From Symsagittifera roscoffensis (taxonomy: Eukaryota; Xenacoelomorpha; Acoela; Convolutidae), in NCBI RefSeq assembly GCF_963678635.1, contig NC_087064.1, forward strand, positions 81,955,847-82,019,846: a DNA stretch of 64,000 nucleotides, read 5' to 3'. The position numbers were made by a program, and so were the translations under genes. The notes below the pieces were generated by a model. That model saw nothing but the letters and a program-made list of their open reading frames with translations, was not told the origin of the DNA and did no database searches. This document shows positions 34,101 through 46,100 of the stretch, piece by piece (position 1 is the stretch's first letter; every line of letters begins with the position of its first letter).

Positions 34101-37100
34101 ATAATATTTTTTTAAGTCTCGAATTTTTTTGATTTTTTTGGCTTTTTAGTTCCTGTTTTTCGGCTTAATAGGTTTAGCTTTGTGGCCTCGTGTTGTTGAC
34201 AACAAATAAAGATGTTAATGTGTATTTTGAGGGCCAGAGGGACTCTTAAAGTCTTAAGTCTTGTTGATTTTTTCCCGGCTTTGTGGGTTTCTTGTGTTGT
34301 ATCGCAAGTGGTGCTAAGCACAGCTTCGCCTCTGTTTCGAAATTGTTAGTTGCAAAATTTGTATTTGTTGCTACTTTTGCAGCGTGGCATAGGCAATTTA
34401 TTAGCATTTGTAGCGGCTTTTTTTGTGGCTCGTGTTAGCAAATTATCAAGGGCTCGTAGCGCTTTTTCAAGGGCTCTTTAATTTTAGTTCCTTCACCTGA
34501 AGTTTTTGATGCAATTAACAAGTGGAATGCAAGTTTTTAACTATTATATCTCGCATGTCAGCAATTAAGTTTCACAAATTGTCGCCTGATACGAGTTGTT
34601 TTCCGCCTTCAAAATTTTCGCTTGTTGCTCATTGTAGACTCACGAGTATTCGGTTTGCTATATTTCTGCTATTTGTTGGAAACGTTATGATTTGTAAAAT
34701 GTTTTGAGAGTCCTAACAGGTTCGAGGTGCTTCGTTTGATCTATTTGTAGCCACCACTAAAACTAACAATGTTCCGAAACTGCATGTATCCTGCATATCT
34801 TCTATTCCAGGAATGCACTCTCGGAAGAACAGCTCAACAGCACTGAAGATGGGGAGGTCTCCCAGTCCTACTCCCTCTTTGGAGGCTGCTGAAGAGAAGA
34901 TACCAATGAGTCCAGCTGATGAAGAACAAAACAGGCATGACAGGTAGTTCATTTTGATCCTAATTTATTAGAAACATTCCAAAAAAGAGACAATAAAAAA
35001 TGTATGTGACTTCGATTTTTGCTCTCAATTTTTCAAAGTTGATTATATTCAAGTTTTATGATGAAATCCAGCAAGTTACGTTCTTTGAAGGATGTGACTG
35101 GCTTTGAATTGTCTGCTTGGAACGGTGTGAGTTATATGATCAATTTTTGCTATCAAAGCTTTTCCATCATAGTTTTTGGCCCAGCACAGATCCAAACTGC
35201 TTTTTTCAATTCTTTTCAATTGATTAACTTCTTATTGTTTGTGATTTTTATTACCTTTGAGAGATCAATTGTTTGTAATTGGGAACTAGACTTTCTTTCC
35301 ATAAACTACTTTTCTTTACGCTAGCGAACAGCTAGTGTTTTAGTTCGAACCTTCTTTTTTCTAACCTAACTCGCAAATAAAAGTGTCCGTAGAAGTGTTC
35401 TCTTGTGTGCCTTTTTGCTATAATCACGATCTCTAGCTATAGAAATTTCATAGCATCGTTCTCGGCTTTATGTGTCGCTAGTGTTTGAGATGGAGTAAGC
35501 GTCCGTGGCTGACTGGTTAGTGCGTGAGACTCATAAAATCTAGGTCGCAGTAGGTCGTTGGTTCGAGTCCGAGCAGGAACGAATTATAAGAAATTCGAGG
35601 TTTATTCTTAATTGTTCTTATTTCTCTTTTTAGAACTCAGTGCTGCTATATGTTGTTCTCGCTCTTTTTTGCTCTCGCTCGTGAGTTATTGTAAGATAAC
35701 TAGAGTTACGCGCAGTTATTTTCACGTTCTGTCAAGCTCAATTTACTTAAAAATTCAAATATAACTAGCGAGTCTTTATTTGATAATTTTTTTTCAAATA
35801 AACTTACAGAGAAAAAAATCATGTTTTTTCAGGCTCTTTGTTTTTGTCGGCTCCATTTCCCATTTTTTCAAATGCGACTATGTTATCGGCTTCTTTCCAA
35901 AGCATGGATTTTATGTTTTAAAAGAAAAGTATTTGGTTCAAAGTTTCGTAGCTGAATTTTTTTATTAACAGTTTTGTTTTCGGCTAAAACGGGAGTCAAC
36001 CCAATTTTGTCGGCTTAGTTGCCGCTTGTCAAATTTTTTTTAATGCTTGTTAAGGCTGTTTATTAAAATCATCTGAGGTGAACTTGGTTTTTTTTAATGA
36101 TTTATTTTTTCGACTTCCAATGTAAATGTTCATCTTTTTTTTCTATCCTTTATCTTGTAAGGCAATGTTTTTGTTGTATCGCAAGTTGAACTTTGATTCA
36201 TACCCACTCGTTGTTGGCTTAGTGGCCATTCAAGCTGTAAATGTTAAAAGCTTTTTAAATTTTAGTGGTTGCTTCTCGATTTTGTGAAATTGAAAAAAAA
36301 AATTCAAAAATGTTTTTTTTTTCCATTTTCGCTGCGCTTACGTTGTATCGCCTGTGATTGCGAAGTTCCACTTTGCCTCAGCGTCAATCAGATTTTGTGC
36401 AATAGTCTTGTTTTTTTATGACCGTTTACTGGCTGCATTAGTAGAATTCATGTTTTGGTGTAAATGAATGATGTTTTTGTCACTCATTTTTTGAATTTTG
36501 ATTTTTTCAATGTTTGAGTTTGTTTTCTTTGTTAAAAGGCAAGAAAACTTCACTATCTAATGACAAAAGTTTAAAGATCTTGAACAACATAAATGACATC
36601 TAGTTTCAAAAATAGAAAATTGCCATGTTAATACAGTTTCCTGTAAACGGGAAACTTCAAAAAAGTCATGCCGTTTACAGTGCGAATGTGATATATATGT
36701 TTTCTTTGAAATTAGAAATATTCAATCAACTTTCTTTGGTTTCGTTATTCGATGCAAGTCTAGCGTATTGTGATAGTACGATGCAACTTTTTTTCGCAAA
36801 TAAAAGTACTCTGGGTGTCATGGAACTTTTACCAATGTGGAGGAGGCAGCATTTTCAATATATCATCTTTTGTTTTGACATTTGATTAGTAATAAAATAA
36901 CAGAATTGAACTTTTTTTTCATCAAATGATTCAAAAAAATTTGTTTATTAAAACAGTATAATAATTAAATTTCGATTTCAGAAAATTTTTAACTGAATAA
37001 GTAATACAAAATTTGATATTTTCAAATTTAAGACATGCAAATTTAGCATGGTTGCCTTTAGCTTATTACATTCCAAATTTTACATGCAAAATATATATGT

Positions 37101-40100
37101 ATATGTAAAATTTGAAGCTCCCTTTTGTCGCTTGTCTTTTGTTTTCTATTGTAGTGTATCCAACTGGAAAACAAGAATGTGATGAAGGACTGAGAATTAC
37201 ATCCTGTAGAGTCATTTAATTTTCAGAACTATTTTTGAAGCTACTGCACGGTGTTTGTTTGCTTGTGTTAGCGAAGCGCAGCTTTGCCTTTGTAAACTAT
37301 TCCAGCCATCTGTTGTCTATGTTTCTTTTTTTTTCAGGTACCAACTATACGTCGTGGTTTTGCGCGCCATAGCGTACCCCTTCAATGCGAAGCAGCCGAC
37401 TGACATGGCAAGGAGACAGCTGAAGATGAGTGTGAGTCAGCTGGACCACAATCGGAAGAGGTTCCTCATGTTCCTGAAGAACGAGATGCCACAGATACAG
37501 AGTGACGAGGCATTCTTCAATGCTGTCAATCACTATAACGACACATTCCTCAAGAGCAGCAGAATAGAAAAGGTGAGAAAGAGTTTTTTTGTAAGTTTGC
37601 TGCAATTCTTGAATCGCTTGTCAAATAAAAATAGAAAGGATTATTCAGTTTATAGCTCAAAATCCTATTATACACATCATTTGAGGCATGCGAAAAATTA
37701 CGTACATTTTGTTTTACGAAGATCATACTTGTGATATATTAGAAATGCTTAATAAGATCATGATTTAGCTCGTGAAGTGTGGTGGCATCTCGGCGCATGA
37801 CTTCCGGGAGGTGTTTAAGAAAATGATAGAGAAAAGAGTAGCTTCTTTGCCCGACATCGAAGGACTCAGCAAAGAGACAGTTCTAAACTCATGGCTGACC
37901 AAATATGACGTCATCACAAGAGGGGAGGAGGGAAGCAAAATGGCGACGAGGTTGACCGCTCCTCTGTCAGAGACAGCACTGGGCAAAGAGGAGTTGTACA
38001 ATATGTTTCAAGGGGTGTTGGGGATCAAGAGATACGAGCACCAGCAGTTATACAGTCTGATGCAGGTAAAATGATTACTTGTGTTTTTGTGATGTTTGGT
38101 TGAGATTGAATTGCTTCGGCGATATTCGTTTTCTGTAATTTTTAGTTGGACAGTGCGGACGAACAGAGTTCGGTGATCAGAAAGGAGTTGAATGCGCGCA
38201 AGCAATATGCAGAGGGACTAGCCAAGGTACGATTATTCCATGGATTAAAAAGCGTAATATTTTTTGTCTGTTGTATGCTTTTTATTAAAAGTTTTTCATT
38301 TTAATACATACGAGCGAAGCTGGTCTGTCTCAACAAGATTGTTTAAGAGTAATGAACGTAGTGAGTGCTCTTATATAAGTCTTGATGATTTCTTTTGTTT
38401 TTTAAGAGTAATGAACGTAGTGAAGACTCGTATATAGGTTATGGTGCTTTTTGTGTGTGTTTTTTTTCAGGAAAAGTCTTGAAATGCTCTAATAAAAACA
38501 TATGTACATTCATACATTTTTATGCATTCATGAATGCTCTTTTTGAGTTCAGTTGAAATTCATCTGCTGAAAGTGACGTAAATAGCATTATCCAAATACG
38601 AACGTAGAAATGGCGCAAAAAAAAACGTGAACGATTTCTAGTTTCGAAAGTGGAAATTTTTTTAAGATTTCCAGTGGAATAAAAACTTTACCTATTGATC
38701 CAGTTTTCTCAAGTTGGGTTCATGTTATCAAAAAAGCTCATGTCATAAATTGTTCTAGAAATTCAAAGAGCTTAAAGGGCATCTATTTTTTTCTTTGAAA
38801 TTCAAAATTTGAAGGTTTTTGAAGAAAAACAAGTCGATTGTTTTAATTTCGAGAATGGTGTTCATGATTCATATAATTTTTTTGCTTGTAGACGAAGAAG
38901 CTGCCGAAGTTTTTGCACAAGGGCATGGACCAGATGTTCATGGAGGAGATTAACAGCCAGATCCAGATGCTCATGCACAACCTGGACTGTCTCCCAGTCT
39001 CCTCGGCTAGAGGGGCTATGTCCTCATCTGCCACAGGGAGACCCTCGGGTTTCTCAACCGTACTAAGGACCAAAAAGTGAGTAACAAATCAGCCAACATT
39101 CTTTTCAAATCATGAAGGTTGCTCAATTTGTAAGTTTATCGGTGTCTTAGTTTTTTGTTCAGGGTTTTTTGTTTTGATCACAAACTGAAGGCTAATTTGT
39201 CCAAGTACTCAAATGGTTTAATTGTTATTCCTCATTTCGGCCGAGTGTTCCGAGATGTTAAGATAAATGAAAGACTTCTTTTAGACTTGGTTAAAATGTA
39301 TTTTTATGTTGATCAAGCATTTGATTGTAGTGTTCTTTTGGTTCCTCTTTAGGACTCCAAATGCCCTTCTGGACGGGACAGGAGAGCAAGACGTGCGACT
39401 GTGCAAGAGTGATATTGCACTGTCGTTCTACGTGGAGGTGACTGTAGTTGAAGTGCAGAACCTGAAGAATGTGAATGGGGGCAAGATAGTGTTCTGCACC
39501 ATGGAGTTGGAGGGAGACAAGAGGCTGCAGACTGACCACGCGGAGGCCAACAAACCCCAGTCAGTTGTTTAAATAGATCATCTTCCACCGTATTACTATG
39601 TCCCTCAAATTGACGTATTACTATGTCCCTCAGATCTATGTATTACTATGTCCCTCAGATCACCATTGCATCTCCCACATTGAGACATACATGTAAGACA
39701 AAATTGCTGTTTTTAATGAACAATAATTATATCGAGACCCGCTCGGGTAACGACTCACGTTTCGTTTTTAGTCTACGACTTATCTGTTTTTTTTTCTGAA
39801 GAAATAGAATTACTGCAAAATAATTATGAGAACTTTACAGCTTTGGTGCGTGATTGTTCTTGATTAGATCGGCGTTCCTTTTCCGCTAAATTTCAAAACT
39901 AACTGGTTCTTGGAGAGTGATTTGAGAATTGTGTTCTTCAGCTTAAGGAAGTACTTGGTATAAATAATGGTACATACAGCTAAAAATGGTATATAGATAG
40001 TGCATTGTAAATCGGCCAGGAATAGTTGCGGCTAAAGAGTTCTCATTACAGATAGAGAATTGGCCCTTCTTTCTGTTTATCAGAAAGGAGCGCGTCGTTC

Positions 40101-43100
40101 CTGACAATTATTAAAGGGGATGACCTATTTACTGCAATACATCATTTTTTGCTATCAAGAAACCTATTGGATCCAAGACAGTTTTTTCAAATTGTGTGCT
40201 CTTGATTTTTAGCATGCGGTATGTATGTCAAAGTTGGAAGACTTATGTTGCGAACAGTGACGGTTGTGGGTTTTTTGAGTGGCGGGTTCAAACACGTCTG
40301 ATATGTCCAAATATGTCTAATGGAAACGCTTAAGTTCCCAGATCTGGCTTACTCTATGATCTATTTGCAAATGGTCATGATTATATCAAAAACGGGGGAC
40401 TATTACCATGGATTGAATTGATCGCTGGTCTCTAAGATTCAAATTTAGATTCAATGAATAATTTAACTGGATGCTTTTAATAGTATTGGATAATGGTTAT
40501 TTGATCACATTTTTCAGATGGGACACGCTGGGTGAGTTCACGACTAGTCAGCCACTGCCGGTGCTGAAGGTGCGTCTCTTCACAGAAGCCACTCAGTTCT
40601 ACCAGTTGGACGACAAGGAGCTCGGAAGAGTGAGTAAAATCAACTTCATTAATCAGTTCGCTACATAAGGTTCATGGCACATAATCCGGCGATGATTAAC
40701 TCAGTTCTGGAGAACCATTTAAAGGATAACATTTTGGTAATTACACACGCAATCATGTGTCTTAGAAAACGAGTTCCCTTTTTTCCAAACTAGCTGGCAT
40801 AAATTAGTGCACAACAAATTGGCGTTTTGACTCTTTATCTTTAGACAGCCCACCCGTCCTCTCTCACTTTGGAGTTCTTGTTGTTCCGACTTTCGCAACG
40901 AAAGTAACGGAATATTTGTGCTCGGGGTGGTTTTTTTTTCTGCAGACAAATTTCGACTTTTTAACTAGCCATTTTTGACGGAGATTTTTTTTGTGTCATT
41001 CAAAAGGTATTGTTGTCCTGAGCTTAAATTTGAAAAAATATTTTACCTGTGATTTTTTTTCGTAAAGTTATGGAAGTTTAAAGATAACCATTTTGGCCAA
41101 TTTGGGACAATTAACGCGCGATATATTTCGCGCTGTTAACGTGTGAGCGGAGATTTGATTCGTCTCAGAAATCGTTCCAAATTGGTTGAAGGAAGCTTAA
41201 TTGCCATAATTGATTTGTTACTAGGAGTGAAATTTATCATTCTGTACTTTATATGGCTGTGGGGCGATGGATGATTTTCACAAAAAATCTCAAATTTAAA
41301 AAAAATGTTCGTTTTTATTATTTTTCTTACGTTTATTTTTTTCATGTTATCACTGCTTCATACACCTTAGAAGTAAGCCGGAATATTCAGGGCTTTGCGC
41401 TGATACGAGCAGTCTTGTTTAAAAACTTCTGACTGTTTCATTTTTTTTGCTGCTAACTTTTAATGCTATGTTTGTGTGGTATCGCAAGTGTTACAAAGCT
41501 CTGCTTGGCCTCTGTATTTGAGTATATCCCGCCAAATACATGGCACTACACACTTTGCCGGGGTTCCTTTTTTGTTGATGACACGGTGAAAGTTTGTAAG
41601 AGCCAGGGTTATGTATAATGCCGAAAGGAATGAGTAGTATAAAGATAAGCAAATTGTGCAGTTAGGCCGGCTTCAGACGCTGTTAAACCGAAACCTGGAG
41701 AATTCTGAGCCTATCTGGACCTATTGGAGGGAATCGCTTGACACCATATGCGTTTTTACGGTGGCGTCCCTCATGCTTGAAGGACCGATTGCTTGGAATT
41801 AATTTTAGCGTACTTTCAGCCAATCAGAATGGAGTATTCAAAATCTCAAAATAAATCACGAAAATCTCAAAGTAAGAAAATAAATCCAGGCCATTAGTGT
41901 CAATACTGACCGATTAAATACTAAGCAGATGAGTTTTCAAGACTGAAAAATTCTTATTATTTTGAACTCATTAATCTTGATGATTATCTGAATAGTAATG
42001 CGGTTTTAACCTGCAAATTGTACTATTTTTGATTATTTTCCACTGATTTATTACGTTTTCTGTTAATATTTACTTCGATTTTGTGAGAAAGGCATTTAGC
42101 CAATAAAAACGCTTAGCGATTTTGATTGGTTGAAATTTTTCAAGCATTCGGTCCTTCAAGCATGAGAACCCTCCCCCGTTTTGACCCATTCAGTAGTCGG
42201 ATACACCATTTATATTTGGTGCATATTTGGGGCGTCATTTGAATGCCAATGCCAACATATTTGAACTTTTTATGAGGCATCTGTAATTCAGGTGGTATTG
42301 ACGATTAACCCGAACTTCAACAGCAACAAAACTCAGCAGTGGTTTGACATGGAGGAGCCGGGAGGGGGAGGGGGCAAGAAGAAGAAAGAGGAACAAGACA
42401 CGGTTGAGCAACTGAAGGTCAAGCTGAAGATTCTCATGGACAGACCCCAGAACATCAAGAACTGCGGGTAAGAAGAATCGAAAGTAGCAACCATGAAATA
42501 CTGCTGTTCGATTAAAGTTCGTTGAAGTCTTTTTTGAAAGGATATTTATTGGGTTCTGAAAATAAGAAACCCGGCTCTTAAGATTTAAACGAAAATAGTA
42601 CTTTTATCGAATCACTGATTGCAGAAATTGCTTGAATGGCAAATTACGATCTTTGATAATTTGATATTCGTTTATAAACCAAAACTGCTCGTTTATAAAC
42701 CAAAACTATTCGTTTATAAACCAAAACGATGGAAACCGACTCCAATTTCGATTAAGCGTTTCAAGGTCACGAATTTTTAACATGTTTCAGGTACCTGTGG
42801 TCTCAAGGAAAAGACCAACTGTGGGCCAAACTGAAGAAGCGTTTCATGGTTCTCATCCAAGTCAGTCAATACACATTCGCCCTGTGCTACTATCGCAAGA
42901 AGAAGTCGGAACCCTCGGATATCCTTCAGCTAGATGGATTCACAGTCGACTATTCCGAGCCCAAAGAAGGTCATTCTTTTCCTGTAGATTAGTTTAGTGC
43001 ATTCTCGCATGCCATTTAGTCAAGTTGAAACTATTTTTAGCAATCTGGTAGTTCAAGCTGCGATAATTAATTAGTTGGATTGATTAATTGGAAGGCAGCA

Positions 43101-46100
43101 AGGTAGGGTCTAACTCGCTCTGAGGAGTCGGTTGTCTATTGGTTAACATCTATCTTTTAACATTTCACTAATTCAGACAATCTATATCATATTAACTTGA
43201 TTTCAAAAAAATGGTTTTCAATACTGCTGATTAAAAATAACTCTTTGAAATTTTAATTAACTTAATTATTAACAGTCGATGAACGTAGTTCAGACTCTTA
43301 TATAAGTCGCGATGATTTTTTTTCGTTTCAGGGAAAGCTGTAAACTTTGTTGCGGCCCATTTTTTTTCGCGGGTTGACTTTTGATTTTTTTTAAGTTCAG
43401 TTCAATTCCTTTGTTTATAGGAAGGCAAACTCAATTATCGAGCATTAAAAGTGTAAAGGTCACGAAAAAGATGATCAATTTCTAGTTTCGAAAGTGAATT
43501 TTAATTGTCAGATTTCACAGCGAAATAAAAAAATTTCTTTTTGATCCAGTTTTCTCAAATTGGGTTTAAGGGCATCTACTTTTTTCGAAATTTGAAACTT
43601 GACAAGTCAGTATTTTTTTTCTGTTAACTTGCGTTCATGGACTCTTTTCCAACTGTCTGTTGGCTATGTTATTAAACTACTAATTAAGAGAAGACTCTCA
43701 TGTTTGTATAAGTGAATGTTCCGCTTTTGTACATGTAAAAGATCGAAAACTGATTTCATTTATGTCATGTAAAGATAAGAATGTTATGCTCAATCAATCA
43801 TTTCTATCTCAATTTTTAGGCCAATCCCCAAAACTGTTTTACTTCAACGCTGTAAAGGAAGGCCAATCGGCAGACTTCGCTGCTGAAAATGAGAATGAGC
43901 GAACCGGGTGGATAACTGCTTTGGTGCGAGCCACAGGGCAGAGCTATAGACCAGAACCTCCAACCAGGGTTAAATCGCAGCAGATAAAGTCAAGTGACAG
44001 TGCCAAATTCACCCAGTTTATAAATGCCAGTGTGGAAACCATTGATCATCATGTGATGTTCAGGAAACTGCAGAGTTTGACCTTGAATTACAGACTGAGC
44101 GACACGTATTGTAGCCTAGTACGTGAATTATTTAATCATCGGTTTTGCAGCAGGGTTTTCGAGTCGGGCTTATTTTCAGGGGGTTAAGTTTCGGTAACTG
44201 TGTATCAGTTAATACAAGCAGAAATTGAAAACTGTTGAAATCTATTTCAAAACGCGTGTTAATCTAATTGCTATTTACAAAAGAAACACTTATGTTCAAA
44301 AATGTCTATTTTAGGGCTGGTTATCTCCGGCGCAGGTGTTCTTGCTGGACGAGTACTGTGCTAGATATGGAGTGCGTGGCTGCCATAGACACCTTTGCTA
44401 CCTACAGGACCTCATGGACAAGGCCAGAGTAGGATACCTCATCGATCCAACCCTCATACACTACTCGTTCGCATTCTGCGCGTCACACATACATGGAAAC
44501 AGGTGAACAATAGTTTTTTTGTGAGAGAAAGTGACTTGTAATTGGGAGCTAGACTTTTCCGTCATAAACAACTTTCTTAAAAATTCAGCTGACATGCTCA
44601 ATTCTGCCGACATGCTCAAGGCTGGCGTGCTAAATTTCTTGAAAATCAAATGAACTAACTAGCTCTTGGTTCAATTTAGATAGTAATTATTATTTTTCAA
44701 ATATACGTATTGAAAAACTGTTGATTTTTTGGAATTGTGGATTGCGTCCTAACATCTGTCGGCTAGTTGATTTCTAGTTTCGAAAGTCGAATTAAAGTTT
44801 AAGATTTTCAGTGGAATAAAAACTTAACCAGTCGATCCAGTTTTTGTACAAACAATGATTGTGTTGTACTATGAACTATCTTTTTTTCCCAAACTAAGTC
44901 GCAAATATTGTTGAGATAAAATGTGTTCATTTTGAAAGTTCATTTTGATCAAAAAGCAGCTACTAAGTACCGCCAACGCTAAGGATTTTAACTCAGACCA
45001 TTGTTGTTGTTCTGACTTTTGTAACGAAAGTAACGGAATATTTGTGCTCGGGGTGGTTTTTTTCTTCAGACAAATTTCGACTTTTTAACTGGCCAGTTTT
45101 GAGGTTTTTCTTATCATTCGAAAGGTATTGTTGTCCTGAGCTTAAGTGTGAAAAGATATTTCCCCTGTGATTAATTTTCGTTATGGGGGGTTTAAAAATT
45201 GCCATTTAGGCCATTTTGGGACATTTAACGCGCGATATATTTCGCGCTATTAAAGCGCGAGCAGAGATTTAATCCGTCTGAGAAATTGTTCTAAATTGGT
45301 TGATAGAAGCTTATTTGCCGTTATTGATTTTTTTAAGGAGCGAAATCTATTACTCTCTAATAAATATTGCGTGTGGGGGGATGATTTTTGCAAAAAATAT
45401 CTCAATTTAAAAAAATTCATTTTATTTATTTTTTTCATGATATTACTGCTCCATAGAGAGCTCTATAAATTGACTTATATTAGTTGGTAATTTTTTTTTA
45501 ATTGACTGTTTATGCGTCATAGTTGGCGTGCGTCACTTAAGAAAATGTTTATACTCAAAGGTTTACTCATTCAGTTTTTCCCAGTAGCTTTATCGGTCAT
45601 ATTTTTGCTTGTGTATGCGAAGTGCAATTTCGCCTCTGTGTCTCAAGTTGGGTAAATGTTATCAAAAATCGTCCAATCATTAGTGGTTGTAAAAATGCAA
45701 AGAGCTTAAATGGCATCTATTTTTTTCGTTGAAATCCGAAAATTTGAGATTTTTTGGTTTGCTTGCGTTCATTACTCTTTTCCAATCTTCGATTGGCTAT
45801 GTTTATTTTTTTAAATTTTTTCAGAAAAAAGCGCAAATCCAATTGAAAGTTTCAATCAAAAGATTAAATTATTGGGATCTTCCTTTCTTAATCAATCGAC
45901 TATTCCCTAAACTTGGTAAAAAAAGTTATGGCCTCAAACATACCCATTTCTTGACATTTTGGTTACTTTTAAATTTTTTTTCGACTTTTCTCAAAAACTA
46001 CCCTGCAAAATTGGAGATTAAGGGTTTAACCGAAAGCAAAAATCAATTATGCAACTCTCCTCTGCGCAACCGCCTATGCATTACGTTTTGAACAAAATAT

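Larger units (their letters stand above)
31138..39076 (+). other. CADPS: CAPS exons 1-6: acidic N-terminus and dynactin-binding region
   Basis: Exons are 31138-31408, 34811-34943, 37338-37572, 37769-38065, 38146-38226 and 38892-39076. Exon 1 opens with the acidic, serine-rich start ([12 protein letters not shown]) typical of CAPS; residues 20-134 are Ser/Pro-rich and poorly conserved. Residues 135-400 match the conserved N-terminal block, which in vertebrates includes the dynactin-interacting segment. Exon 2 ends NRHDR and splices to [15 protein letters not shown]. Start choice: the first ATG after the last AG acceptor. Exon 6 ends in a Ser/Gly-rich, less conserved link to the C2 domain. Confidence 0.92.
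39353..42467 (+). other. CADPS: CAPS exons 7-9: C2 domain
   Basis: Exons 39353-39559, 40518-40629 and 42292-42467 encode residues 401-565. Strand-like pieces [58 protein letters not shown] and ELGRVVLTI align with the CAPS C2 domain. Exon 9 carries a loop with five glycines, four lysines and acidic residues ([13 protein letters not shown]) between C2 strands, longer than the vertebrate loop I recall. Membrane or lipid contact of the domain is family knowledge; calcium binding cannot be judged here. Confidence 0.9.
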
